Positions 15,857-25,470 of a stretch of DNA of 61,537 nt are shown piece by piece. Below the pieces are notes generated by a model. It did no database searches, was not told the origin of the DNA, and worked only from the letters and a program-made list of their open reading frames with translations. A program made the position numbers and the translations under genes. The DNA is taken from positions 1 to 61,537 of the forward strand of contig DASYKC010000046.1 in the NCBI GenBank assembly GCA_035995885.1. Reading direction: 5' to 3'. Numbering within the stretch: the first letter of the stretch is position 1; every line of letters starts with the position of its first letter. Origin of the DNA: Schlegelella_A sp035995885. Lineage in GTDB: Bacteria; Pseudomonadota; Gammaproteobacteria; Burkholderiales; Burkholderiaceae_C.

Positions 15857-17675
15857 AGAGCGCCTCGATCACGTTCGCGTACTTCTCGGCGATGGTCTTG
15901 CGCCGGACCTTCATGGTCGCCGTCACTTCGCCGTCGTCGTGATCGAGCTCCTTGGTCAGCAGCTCGAACCTGCGCACCTGCTGGACCTGCGGCATGCGTG
16001 CGTTGGCGGCATCCACCTCGCGCTGCACCAGCTCGCGCACCGGCGCCAGCTCGGCCAGGCTGCGAAAGTGCGTGTACACCAGGCCCTGCTCCTCGGCCCA
16101 CTTGCCGACGCTCTCGAAGTCGATCTGTATCAGCGCCGAAACGAAGCGACGGCGGTCGGCGATCACGATCGCTTCCCGTACGTACGACGAGGCGCGCAAC
16201 GCGTTCTCGATCTCCGACGGCGTGATGTTCTTGCCACCGGCGGTGATCATGATGTCCTTCTTGCGATCGATGATGCGCAACTCGCGACCGCCGGGTCCGT
16301 CTTCCCAGCGCGCGATGTCGCCACTGCGCAGCCAGCCTTCGCCATCGATCGCCTCGCGCGTGGCCTCGTCGTTCTTGAAGTAGCCGCGAAAGACGGCGTC
16401 GCCGCGGATCATGACTTCGCCGTCGTCGGCAAGCTTGACTTCCACGCCCGGGTAGGCCACGCCGACCGTGCCGACCGGTGATGCGTCGCCCGCCTGGATC
16501 GTCGTCGCGCCGGATGCTTCGGTCAGGCCGTACGCCTCGCGAATCGGCACGCCCAGGACGCGAAAGAACCTCAGGATCTCGGGCGCGATCGGCGCGCCCG
16601 CCGAGATGGCGACGCGGCAGCGCCTCAGCCCGACGAAGTTGAGCAAGGCGCGCAGGATCAGCGCATACCACAACGCCCAGCGCAGGCGCTGCGCGAGGTT
16701 CCACGTCGAGCGCGGCTTGTCGGCAGCGCCGTCGAGCGCGGCCATCGCCTGCTGGTAGAGACGCAGCCTGAGGCCGCCTGCCTCACGCACCTTGGTCTGG
16801 ATCGAGGCGTGGAACTTCTCCCAGATGCGCGGCACGCCGAAGAAGATCTGCGGCGAGAGCTCGCGAAGGTCCTCCTGCACGGTGCGCAGGCTCTCTGCGA
16901 AGTTGACGACCGCCCCGGTCGCGACCGGTATGTGGATCGAGAACATCTGCTCGGCGACGTGGCACAGCGGCAGGTACGACACGAGCGAGTCGCTCGCGCT
17001 GCAGCCCAGGACCGTGTTCAAGCCCTGCGCCGCTGCGCCCAGGCCGCGCCAGCTCATCATCGCCGCCTTCGGTCGGCCGGTCGAGCCCGAGGTGAAGACC
17101 ATCAGGCCGATGTCGTCGAGCTGCGGACCGGGCGTGGCCGCCGCGGCCGCGGCAGCGTCGTCGTTCTCGTAGCGCCGGCCCGCTGCGACGACGTCGGCGA
17201 AGTCATGCAAGCCGGTGCGCTCGTAGCGGCGCAGGCCGCGCGGATCGATGATGACAATCGCGCGCAGATGCGGCAAGCGCGCGCGGATCGACAGCACCTT
17301 GTCGAGCTGCTCCTGGTCCGCGCAGACGATGATTGGCGCCTCGGACAAGGCCAGCAGGTACTCGACCTCCGGCGCGGGCGAAGTCGGATAGACGCCGGCA
17401 GTGACGCCGCCGATCAGGCCGACGCCGAACTGCGCGTACAGCCATTCCTTGGAATTCTCGCCGAGTATGGCGACGCTCTGGCCGACCTCGAAGCCGAGCT
17501 TCACCAAGCCGAGGCCGAACCAGCGCGCCTGCTGCGCATACTCGGACCAGGTGACCGGCTGCCAGACGCCGAACTGCTTCTGGCGCAGCGCCACGGCGTC
17601 GGGCCGCACCTTGGCCCAGTGGAGCAGCTGCTGGGGCAGCGGCAGATCCCTGAGGGTTTCGGCCGAAGAGGACAT
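15849..17675 (-). CDS. Long-chain-type acyl-CoA ligase (AMP-forming)
   Basis: This 608-aa adenylate-forming enzyme has the P-loop TSGSTGRPKA at 195-204, YGLTEASGA, the hinge IIDRKKDIMITAGGKNI, and a C-terminal ATMKVRRKTI. The length and the insert typical of FadD15-like long-chain ligases distinguish it from the 547-aa ligase at the head of the operon. It makes acyl-CoA from free fatty or long aliphatic acids, possibly for the downstream acyltransferases. The ATG at 17675 lies 8 bp after livF. Confidence 0.93.
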   Translation of the reverse strand: MSSSAETLRDLPLPQQLLHWAKVRPDAVALRQKQFGVWQPVTWSEYAQQARWFGLGLVKLGFEVGQSVAILGENSKEWLYAQFGVGLIGGVTAGVYPTSPAPEVEYLLALSEAPIIVCADQEQLDKVLSIRARLPHLRAIVIIDPRGLRRYERTGLHDFADVVAAGRRYENDDAAAAAAATPGPQLDDIGLMVFTSGSTGRPKAAMMSWRGLGAAAQGLNTVLGCSASDSLVSYLPLCHVAEQMFSIHIPVATGAVVNFAESLRTVQEDLRELSPQIFFGVPRIWEKFHASIQTKVREAGGLRLRLYQQAMAALDGAADKPRSTWNLAQRLRWALWYALILRALLNFVGLRRCRVAISAGAPIAPEILRFFRVLGVPIREAYGLTEASGATTIQAGDASPVGTVGVAYPGVEVKLADDGEVMIRGDAVFRGYFKNDEATREAIDGEGWLRSGDIARWEDGPGGRELRIIDRKKDIMITAGGKNITPSEIENALRASSYVREAIVIADRRRFVSALIQIDFESVGKWAEEQGLVYTHFRSLAELAPVRELVQREVDAANARMPQVQQVRRFELLTKELDHDDGEVTATMKVRRKTIAEKYANVIEALYA

Positions 17676-17683
17676 TTGCTCGC

Positions 17684-18490
<807 letters not shown>

Positions 18491-18508
18491 GCGCCGGCTC
18501 CGTCCAAC

Positions 18509-19714
18509 TCAGACCTTGATCCAGCTGCCGGCGGGCTCCATCACCTTCTTGTCGGGGTCGTAGCTGTAAACGCGCCCGGCAGGAATCTGGTGCGAGCTGA
18601 GATCGGCGAGCAGACCGGTGATGCCGCCGGTGTCCCAATCCTTCATCGATTCGAGCGCCGCCTTCATGTTCGGCAGGAGCAAGGGCTTGTTCGCCTTTAT
18701 GCAGCGATCGGCGATCTCCGCGAAGATCATGCCGCTCAGCCAGCTGGAGATGTAGAAGGGAGAGATGTTCTTCACCTCCGGCCGGTTCTTGGCCAGGTAT
18801 TCGCGCATGTGATTGATCATCGGCGCGTCGGTCTCGTGACCGTAGCGATAGGCGCTGACCCCGGTCAGGCGAACGCCGAGCGCGGCCAACGCGTCATAGG
18901 CGGGTTTGTCGAGGCCCCAGGCGGTGCCCATGATCTGCGGGCTCATTCCGGCTTCGCGCATCTGCCGCACGAATTCGGGCATGGGCGCGAGGATGTATCC
19001 CTGGAAGATGACGATGTCGGGCTTGGCGCGGCGGAGTTGCGCCACCTCGGTCGTCACGTCGACACCGGACTGCTTGGTGACGATCTCCGCGACGATGGGC
19101 AGGCTGAGTTTTTCGGCGCGCGCCTTTCCGCCCGGGATGCCGTCGCGTCCGAATTCGGTATCGGCATAGACGTAGGCGATCTTCGGCTTGGCGGCAGCGC
19201 CGCGCGCGCTCCGGGCGATGTACTCCATCAGGATTTCGTGCAGCCGGGGGTAGGTCGGGCTGGGCACGATGTGCTGCGGCATGTTGACGGGATCCGCGAC
19301 TGCGGTGGCGAGCGACGTCGAGGACGTCATCACGTGATTCGAGGCGATCGCGTCCTGTGCCACCGCCTTCACGGACGGTGTGCCGTCGCAGTAGTAGAAC
19401 GACGGCTTCTCGCTGGCCATGATCTTCTTGAAGATCGCGGCCGACTGGTCGACCTTGAAACCGCTGTCCTCCACGACATAGCGGAGCTTCCTGCCTTGCA
19501 CTCCGCCGTTGGCGTTCTTCCATTGCACGAAGTCGTTGAGGCCGTTGTTCATGGCGACGCCGGCGAACGCAAACACGCCGGTGATCGGCTGCCCGGCGCC
19601 GATCACGATGTCGCCCTTCTGCGCCTGCGCGTAAGAGGAGCCGATCGCGAACGGCCCCAGGGTGGCGGCGGCGCCGAGGGCTTGTACGACAGTGCGGCGG
19701 TTGATGTCGCTCAT
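18509..19714 (-). CDS. ABC transporter substrate-binding protein (Liv/periplasmic binding type)
   Basis: The 401-aa protein starts MSDINRRTVVQALGAAATLG, a twin-arginine-like signal followed by a hydrophobic segment and a likely cleavage near SYAQAQ. The mature part has the HAAT ligand-binding fold (IVIGAGQPITGVFA, YADTEFGRDG). It captures the substrate in the periplasm for LivHM. A strong AAGGAGA ribosome site sits 6-12 bp before the ATG at 19714. It lies 46 bp after livM and 18 bp before livF. An acid related to the degraded compound is the expected ligand (inference). Confidence 0.92.
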   Translation of the reverse strand: MSDINRRTVVQALGAAATLGPFAIGSSYAQAQKGDIVIGAGQPITGVFAFAGVAMNNGLNDFVQWKNANGGVQGRKLRYVVEDSGFKVDQSAAIFKKIMASEKPSFYYCDGTPSVKAVAQDAIASNHVMTSSTSLATAVADPVNMPQHIVPSPTYPRLHEILMEYIARSARGAAAKPKIAYVYADTEFGRDGIPGGKARAEKLSLPIVAEIVTKQSGVDVTTEVAQLRRAKPDIVIFQGYILAPMPEFVRQMREAGMSPQIMGTAWGLDKPAYDALAALGVRLTGVSAYRYGHETDAPMINHMREYLAKNRPEVKNISPFYISSWLSGMIFAEIADRCIKANKPLLLPNMKAALESMKDWDTGGITGLLADLSSHQIPAGRVYSYDPDKKVMEPAGSWIKV

Positions 19715-19760
19715 GGATGTCTCCTTGTGAAACTGGAAAGGAAGGGGATGGACCGTCGGC

Positions 19761-20801
19761 TCAGGTTCGAAACGGCCACAGATGAAAATTGCGGCGCACG
19801 CGCGCCCAGACCGCGGCCAGGCCATGGGGCTCGAAGACCAGGAAGACGATGATCAGCAGGCCGAAGACGACCTGTCCCATCGGCAACAGCAAGCCCGCGA
19901 TGCCTGGGAACCAGCCCGAACTGGCTTGGGCCACGAGGCGCAGCAACTCGGGGACAAACGTCATGAACACCGCGCCCAGCACGCTGCCGAGGACGGTACC
20001 CAGGCCGCCGACGATCACCGCGGCCAGGTAGAACACGGACAGGGTGAGCACGAAGTAGTCAGGCGTGATGTTGCCGTAGAAGTAGCCGAGCAGGCCTCCG
20101 GCCACGCCGGCATAGAAGGCACCCACGGCGAAGGCCAGCAGCTTGGTGCGAAGCAAGTGGACGCCCAGGATCTCGGCTGAGATGTCGCGGTCGCGCACTG
20201 CGACCAGGGCACGGCCGATATGGGTACGCGACAGGTTGCGGGCAGCCACGGCCATCATGAACGCGCAAACGAAGATGAGATAGAAGTTGCGCCGGTCGCC
20301 GACGAACTTGAAGCCGAACAGGTCGGCGCGCGGGATCGAGGTGCCGCCGACGCCGCCGGTGCCGGCATCCCATTCGCGGAAGACGAAGGTCAGGATGAAG
20401 TGCGCCGCCAGCGTGGCGATGGCCAGGTAGAGGCCCTTGACGCGCAGGCTGGGCAGTCCGACGACGACACCCAGCAACGCGCTCATCAGGCCGGCGGCCG
20501 GCAGCGCGACGTAGAACGGCACGCCATGCTTGCCGAGCCACGCCACCGTGTAGCAGCCGACGCCCACGAACGCGCCGTGGCTGAGCGAGATCAAGCCGGT
20601 GTTGCCGGTGGTCAGATTGAGGCCGAGGGTGGCGATGACGTGAATGCCGACGATGCAGGCGATCGCGAGCATGTAGTCGCCCCCCCACAGCGGCAGCGAA
20701 AACAGCGCCACCATGAACGCCGCCATCCAGACGCGCGTCGTCGGCGATTCCCACAGCTTCTGTTCGGAAGCGAAGCTTTCGTGGAAGACGCCGGTCCGCA
20801 C
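19761..20801 (-). CDS. livM: Branched-chain amino acid-type ABC transporter permease LivM
   Basis: This 346-aa membrane protein has about ten hydrophobic segments and the LivM signature NTGLISLSHGAFVGVGCYT, plus GRALVAVRDRDISAEILG in the cytoplasmic loop. The start is a GTG at 20801, one base after the livH stop (TGA-A-GTG), which avoids overlapping livH. It pairs with LivH in the inner-membrane channel. Confidence 0.93.
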   Translation of the reverse strand: MRTGVFHESFASEQKLWESPTTRVWMAAFMVALFSLPLWGGDYMLAIACIVGIHVIATLGLNLTTGNTGLISLSHGAFVGVGCYTVAWLGKHGVPFYVALPAAGLMSALLGVVVGLPSLRVKGLYLAIATLAAHFILTFVFREWDAGTGGVGGTSIPRADLFGFKFVGDRRNFYLIFVCAFMMAVAARNLSRTHIGRALVAVRDRDISAEILGVHLLRTKLLAFAVGAFYAGVAGGLLGYFYGNITPDYFVLTLSVFYLAAVIVGGLGTVLGSVLGAVFMTFVPELLRLVAQASSGWFPGIAGLLLPMGQVVFGLLIIVFLVFEPHGLAAVWARVRRNFHLWPFRT

Positions 20802-20802
20802 T

Positions 20803-21675
20803 TCAGAGTCTCTCGATCGTTCGAGTGCCGAAGATGCCGTAGGGCTTGACGACCAGGATTGCCAGCACCACCACATAGGGCACCACGTCCCGCGTTTTGC
20901 CGCCCAGATAGCCGGCCGAGATCGACTCGACCCAGCCGATCAGCAGGCTGGCGACGATGGCGCCGAGGATGCTGTCGAGGCCGCCCAGGATGATCGCCGC
21001 GAACACGCTCAGCGCGGCGGCCGACAGCAAGGGCGACAGGCCCGCGGAACTGGCGATCAGCACGCCGGCGACCGTGCCCACCAGCCCGGAGAGCACCCAG
21101 GTCAGGCGTTGCGAATAGTTGATGTTGATGCCGAGCGTCGCAGCGGTGACCGGATCGCTGGCGGTGGCGCGCAGCGCGATTCCTGTCTTCGAATATCGGA
21201 AGAACGCGAGGAAGGCGCCGATCAGCGCAGCGGCGACGGCGAAGTTGCCGAGGACCGTTCCCGGGATCAGGATCTCGCCCATGTTCACCGGCGTGCGCGG
21301 CAGGAGGGTCGGCGGCGAGAACGTGTCGCCGCCCCAGATCGCCTCGACGCTGCCATGGATGATGCTGGCGATGCCGATCGTCGCCATCAGCACCGCGACC
21401 GCCGGCTGACCCGACAGCGGCCTCAGCACCGCGCGCTCCACGCCGACCGCCAGCGCGCCAATGGCGACGAGCGCGATGACGAATGCGATCCAGGGCGCCA
21501 GGCCGAACGTGACCGAGCCGGCGTAGTAGATGTAGGCGCCAAGCATCATGACCTCGCCGACCGCGAAGTTGACGACACCCGTTCCCTTGTAGATCAGCAC
21601 GAAGCTGAGGGCGATCAGGGCCATCACCCCGCCCGACAACAAGCCGAGCAAGCTGAATTCGAGGAACTCGCTCAT
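20803..21675 (-). CDS. livH: Branched-chain amino acid-type ABC transporter permease LivH
   Basis: The 290-aa permease has eight or so membrane segments, the LivH N-terminus FSLLGLLSGGVMALIALSF and the coupling-loop sequence GIALRATASDPVTAATLGIN. It overlaps livG by 4 bp upstream and touches livM downstream, so LivG, LivH and LivM are translationally linked. Confidence 0.94.
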   Translation of the reverse strand: MSEFLEFSLLGLLSGGVMALIALSFVLIYKGTGVVNFAVGEVMMLGAYIYYAGSVTFGLAPWIAFVIALVAIGALAVGVERAVLRPLSGQPAVAVLMATIGIASIIHGSVEAIWGGDTFSPPTLLPRTPVNMGEILIPGTVLGNFAVAAALIGAFLAFFRYSKTGIALRATASDPVTAATLGININYSQRLTWVLSGLVGTVAGVLIASSAGLSPLLSAAALSVFAAIILGGLDSILGAIVASLLIGWVESISAGYLGGKTRDVVPYVVVLAILVVKPYGIFGTRTIERL

Positions 21676-22505
21676 GCAGCGACCGCCGCTTCGGCGCCCA
21701 GATACGCCTCGATCACCTGCGGATGCCGACGCACTTCGGCCGGCGAGCCGGTCGCGATCACCTGGCCGAAGTTGAGCACCGCGATATGGCTCGAGATGTC
21801 CATCACCATGCCCATGTCGTGCTCGACCAGCAGCACCGTGACGCCCCACTCCTCCTGCACGTCGAGGATGTAGCGCGCCATGTCCTCCGTTTCCTCGCGG
21901 TTCATGCCGGCCACGGGCTCGTCCAGCAGCAGCACGCGCGGCCGCATCGCCAGCGCCCGCGCGAGCTCGACGCGTTTTTGCAGGCCGTACGGCAAGGCGT
22001 CCACCGAGCGGTGGCGAATGTGATCGATCTCCAGGAAGTTGATGACCTTGCGCTCGACCTCCGCGCGCAGGGCGATCTCCTCGTCGCGGGCGTTGCGCAG
22101 GTAGGCCATCGCGGACAGGACGTTGGCCTTCATCGTGTGATGACCGCCCAGCTTGATGTTCTCGAGCACGGTCAGGCCGCGAAACAGGGCGATGTTCTGG
22201 AACGTGCGCGCCAGGCCTCGCCCGGCGCGCGCATGCACCGGCACGTTCGTGATGTCCTCGTCGCCGAGCACGATGCGGCCGGCGGCTGGCCGATAGAAGC
22301 CGGAAATGGTGTTGAAGACGCTCGTCTTGCCGGCCCCGTTCGGGCCGATCACGGCGGTGATCTGCCCGGGCGCGGCGGAAAACGAGACACCGCGCAGCGC
22401 GTGAATGCCGCCGAAGCGCAGGTCGACGCCCTCCACCGCCAGCGCCAGGCCCGTGTCGGAGGCCTGGCGGGCCGGATGCGTCGCGATGGAGGTCGGGTGA
22501 TCCAT
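21672..22505 (-). CDS. livG: Branched-chain amino acid-type ABC transporter ATP-binding protein LivG
   Basis: The 277-aa ATPase has Walker A GPNGAGKTS at 54-62, the LivG-specific GLARTFQNIALF, Walker B LLLDEPVAGMN and the switch VEHDMGMVMD. The canonical LSGGQ is replaced by LPYGLQKR, as usual in LivG. The start at 22505 is 11 bp after the acyl-CoA ligase gene. It is the first transporter gene of the operon. Confidence 0.94.
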   Translation of the reverse strand: MDHPTSIATHPARQASDTGLALAVEGVDLRFGGIHALRGVSFSAAPGQITAVIGPNGAGKTSVFNTISGFYRPAAGRIVLGDEDITNVPVHARAGRGLARTFQNIALFRGLTVLENIKLGGHHTMKANVLSAMAYLRNARDEEIALRAEVERKVINFLEIDHIRHRSVDALPYGLQKRVELARALAMRPRVLLLDEPVAGMNREETEDMARYILDVQEEWGVTVLLVEHDMGMVMDISSHIAVLNFGQVIATGSPAEVRRHPQVIEAYLGAEAAVAA

Positions 22506-22516
22506 TCGCCGCCGGC

Positions 22517-24160
22517 TCAGGCCCGCGCAGGTGCTGTGGCGGCGAGCTCGCGCAGCTTGAACTTCTGGATCTTGCCGCTCGGCGTGCGTGGCAAGTCGCT
22601 TAGGACGACGAGCCGCTCCGGCCAATACTGCTTGGCGACCTTGGACTCGGTCATCCAGGCCTGCACATCGGCGAGGTCGAGCTTGGCGTCGGGACGCAGC
22701 ACGACGAAGGCGCACGCGCGCTCGCCGAGGCGGTCGTCGGGATAGCCGACGATCGCTGCAATAGTGACGGCGGGGTGCTGATGCAGCAGGCTCTCGATCT
22801 CGAACACCGGGACGTTTTCGCCGCCGCGGATCAGCACGTCCTTGGTGCGGCCGTTGATGCGGATGTAGCCTTCGCGGTCCATGTGGGCAAGGTCGCCCGT
22901 GTCGAACCACCCTTCGGCATCGAAGGTCTGGAGGTCGGGGCGCTTGTAGTAGCCCGCGAACAGCTGCGCGCCGCGCACCATCAGCCGGCCGGTCTCGCCG
23001 AGCGGCAGCTCCTTGCCGTCGAGATCGACCACGCGCACGTCGACGCCCTCGAGCGCACGGCCATCGGTCGACGACGACTTCTCGGCGGCACGCTCCGGCT
23101 CGGTCAGCGTGCTCGACAACGACTCGGTCATGCCCCACAGCGAGCACACCTTGAGGTCCAGCTCGCGCGCGGCGCGCTCGATCAGCACCGGCGGTATCGG
23201 CGCGCCGCCGCAGAGAAACGAGCGAAGGTGAGCGGGCCGCGACGCGCCGCCGGCGACGGTGTCGCAGATGTCGGCGAGGAACGGTGTCGACGCAGCGGTG
23301 TAGGTCACGCGCTCGTCGCGCATGATCCGCACCCCTTCCTTGACCTGCCATACGTCTTGCAGAACGGTGGTGGCGCCGAGCCGGATGGCCAGCACCATCA
23401 CCGCTGCGTAGCCGGTCATGTGTCCCACCGGCGAGCAGGCCAGCATGACGTCGTCTGCGCTGAGGTGAAAGCGCCCGCTGAGCGCGTTGGTGCAGGCGAT
23501 GAGGCTGTTCGACGTGTGCATCACGCCCTTCGGCGAGCCGGTCGTTCCCGACGTGAACATCATCACCGCAAGGTCATCGGGGGCGAGCGCAGCGCCGCCG
23601 CCCGCCGCAGGCGCCTCGACGCGATCGCCGCCCTCCAGGAGCATTCGCTGGAAGCTGTTCGTGCCGGCGCCGTCGACGACGATGACGTGCTCGAGCTTCG
23701 GCAGGTCGGCGCGCATTCCTTCCGCCATGGCCTCGTGGTCGAAGCCGCGAAACATCTTGGGCACGACGAGGATCTTGGCCTCGGCGAAGCCCAGCATGTA
23801 ACCAAGCTCGCGTTCGCGAAAGATCGGCATGAGCGGATTCACGACCGCACCGAGCCGGCCGCCGGCCAGCGCGGCGACGACGAACTCCCACCAGTTCGGC
23901 AACTGCACGGCGATGACGTCGCCCGGACCGACGCCGAGCCGGCGCAGCGCACCCGCGGCGCGCGCAACCTTGTCGCCGAGCTCTGCGTAGCTGAGGTGTG
24001 CGGCCGTCGGACGATCGGCCCGATAGCCGATGACGGCCGCCTTGTCGGGCGTGCGCGCGATCGAATCGACCAGATATTGGTCGACGGTGCGATCGAGCCA
24101 GAAACCACCCGCGCGCATCGCGCGCCCATGGGCAGCCAGGTCAAAGGCTTGAACCATCAT
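22517..24160 (-). CDS. AMP-dependent acyl-CoA ligase, cyclohexanecarboxylate-CoA ligase type
   Basis: The 547-aa adenylate-forming enzyme has TSGTTGSPKG at 203-212, LWGMTES, GRTKDVLIRGGENV and a C-terminal PSGKIQKFKL. The start MMVQAFDL with AMRAGGFWLDRTV nearby resembles cyclohexanecarboxylate-CoA ligases such as AliA. It would activate the imported or oxidised ring acid to its CoA ester, supplying the BadH/BadI branch encoded divergently. It heads the leftward 14-gene run. GGAGA lies just upstream of the ATG at 24160. AliA identity is a judgement from family resemblance. Confidence 0.87.
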   Translation of the reverse strand: MMVQAFDLAAHGRAMRAGGFWLDRTVDQYLVDSIARTPDKAAVIGYRADRPTAAHLSYAELGDKVARAAGALRRLGVGPGDVIAVQLPNWWEFVVAALAGGRLGAVVNPLMPIFRERELGYMLGFAEAKILVVPKMFRGFDHEAMAEGMRADLPKLEHVIVVDGAGTNSFQRMLLEGGDRVEAPAAGGGAALAPDDLAVMMFTSGTTGSPKGVMHTSNSLIACTNALSGRFHLSADDVMLACSPVGHMTGYAAVMVLAIRLGATTVLQDVWQVKEGVRIMRDERVTYTAASTPFLADICDTVAGGASRPAHLRSFLCGGAPIPPVLIERAARELDLKVCSLWGMTESLSSTLTEPERAAEKSSSTDGRALEGVDVRVVDLDGKELPLGETGRLMVRGAQLFAGYYKRPDLQTFDAEGWFDTGDLAHMDREGYIRINGRTKDVLIRGGENVPVFEIESLLHQHPAVTIAAIVGYPDDRLGERACAFVVLRPDAKLDLADVQAWMTESKVAKQYWPERLVVLSDLPRTPSGKIQKFKLRELAATAPARA

Positions 24161-24217
24161 GCCATGTCTCCTGCGCCCGCCGGCGCTGCGGGAAGCGCGG
24201 TGGGCAATTTAGTTCAC

Positions 24218-24229
24218 TACCGTATGGTA
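24218..24229. promoter_or_regulatory. Operator-like TACC-GTAT-GGTA inverted repeat
   Basis: This inverted repeat lies about 60 bp upstream of the acyl-CoA ligase that heads the 14-gene operon. The surrounding CACTACCGTATGGTAC resembles CACTAGCGTATCATG at 25413 and the element at 59553. It is a candidate operator for the transporter/lipid operon. Confidence 0.45.
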
Positions 24230-24344
24230 CGCATTATGAATATGACCGCCGACCCCCGTCAACGGAGAAACCCTAGGCCGACATTTGGCCGCGTTCAGCC
24301 CACTGAACGGCGATGCGTTCGCCTCCGGTGCCGCCCGATCGCGC

Positions 24345-25259
24345 CTAGACGGGATCCCAGGTGAAGACATCGCTCGAGCGGTCCAGCGGGAAGAATCCGG
24401 CACGCAGCATCGGCAACGCCGAGTCGACGACGCTCTGCGCCGTCCAGCCCTCGCTGCGATGCGCGTTGCGAATCGGCCGCGGCTGGCTGAAGAGAAATAT
24501 CTCGTTGTTGCGCACGCCGAAGATCTGCCCGCTGACGTCGCTCGCCCCGTCGGCGCAAAGGCCGACGACAAAGGGCGCGACGCGCTCCGGCACCAGCTTC
24601 TTCAGGCCATCGACGCGCTTTTTCTGCTCCGCCGTCTCGCTCGGGATCGAATCGATCATGCGGGTCCACGCGAATGGCGCGACGGCATTCGAGCGCACGC
24701 CGAATTTCTGCATGTCGAGCGCGATCGATTTGGAGAGCCCTGCGACGCCGAGCTTGGCGGCGCTGTAATTCGCCTGGCCGAAGTTGCCGACCAGCCCCGA
24801 GGTCGATGTCATGTGCACGTAGCAGCCGCTGGACTGCGCCTTGAAGTGCGGCGCCGCCGCGCGGCTGACGTTGAAGCTGCCCTTCAAATGGACCGCGATG
24901 ACCTGGTCGAACTCCGGCTCGCTCATGCGGTGGAACATCGCATCGCGCAGGATGCCGGCATTGTTGACGACGATGTCGATCCGGCCGAAAGCGTTCAACG
25001 CCGCTTCGACCATCCGCTGCGCGGCGTTCCAGTCGGCCACCGAACCGCCGTCGACGATCGCCTGCCCACCCATCTTCTCGATCTCGGCGACGACCTCGTG
25101 CGCCGGCTGCTCGTCGCCGGGTCTGCCGTCGAGCGTCGCGCCGAGGTCGTTGACGACGACGCGGGCGCCGGCCTCGGCCATCGCCAGGGCGACGCCGCGG
25201 CCGACGCCGCGGCCGCCTCCCGTGACGAGCGCGACCTTGCCGTCCAACAATCTGCTCAT
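24345..25259 (-). CDS. SDR family oxidoreductase, multifunctional-enzyme-2/17beta-HSD4-like
   Basis: The 304-aa protein has TGGGRGVG at 13-20, the adenine-site DLGATLDG near 38-45, NNAG at 99-102, a serine near 152 and the active-site YSAAK at 165-169. The long NDLG-type N-terminus and extended C-terminus resemble the (3R)-hydroxyacyl-CoA dehydrogenase domain of multifunctional enzyme type 2. It probably oxidises a 3-hydroxyacyl-CoA produced by a MaoC-type hydratase. It is transcribed alone, divergent from the ring-cleavage operon, with a shared 211-bp promoter region. Confidence 0.89.
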   Translation of the reverse strand: MSRLLDGKVALVTGGGRGVGRGVALAMAEAGARVVVNDLGATLDGRPGDEQPAHEVVAEIEKMGGQAIVDGGSVADWNAAQRMVEAALNAFGRIDIVVNNAGILRDAMFHRMSEPEFDQVIAVHLKGSFNVSRAAAPHFKAQSSGCYVHMTSTSGLVGNFGQANYSAAKLGVAGLSKSIALDMQKFGVRSNAVAPFAWTRMIDSIPSETAEQKKRVDGLKKLVPERVAPFVVGLCADGASDVSGQIFGVRNNEIFLFSQPRPIRNAHRSEGWTAQSVVDSALPMLRAGFFPLDRSSDVFTWDPV

Positions 25260-25405
25260 GCCTTTTCTCCTCGATCTCGCGGCGCTGCCTGGGCTGCGCC
25301 GCATGCGAAAGTGTGTCTGAACCGGCGGCGCCGGATTGGCGCTCGCGCCGCTCTCTCCCCGGGGAAAACCCTCTGCGTCAGGCGCCTCGTGCAGGTTGTC
25401 GTCTG

Positions 25406-25430
25406 ATCGTGCACTAGCGTATCATGTGTC
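25406..25430. promoter_or_regulatory. Operator-like element before the ring-cleavage operon
   Basis: ATCGTGCACTAGCGTATCATG lies in the divergent promoter region between 25259 and 25471. Its first 11 bases (25406-25416) are the exact reverse complement of TAGTGCACGAT at 59553-59563, before the GMC dehydrogenase. GTGCAC at its core is itself palindromic. This suggests a shared regulator for ring cleavage and alcohol oxidation. Confidence 0.45.
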
Positions 25431-25470
25431 ACGTCATGAATACATCCCCGCCGTGCCGATCGGATCCGAC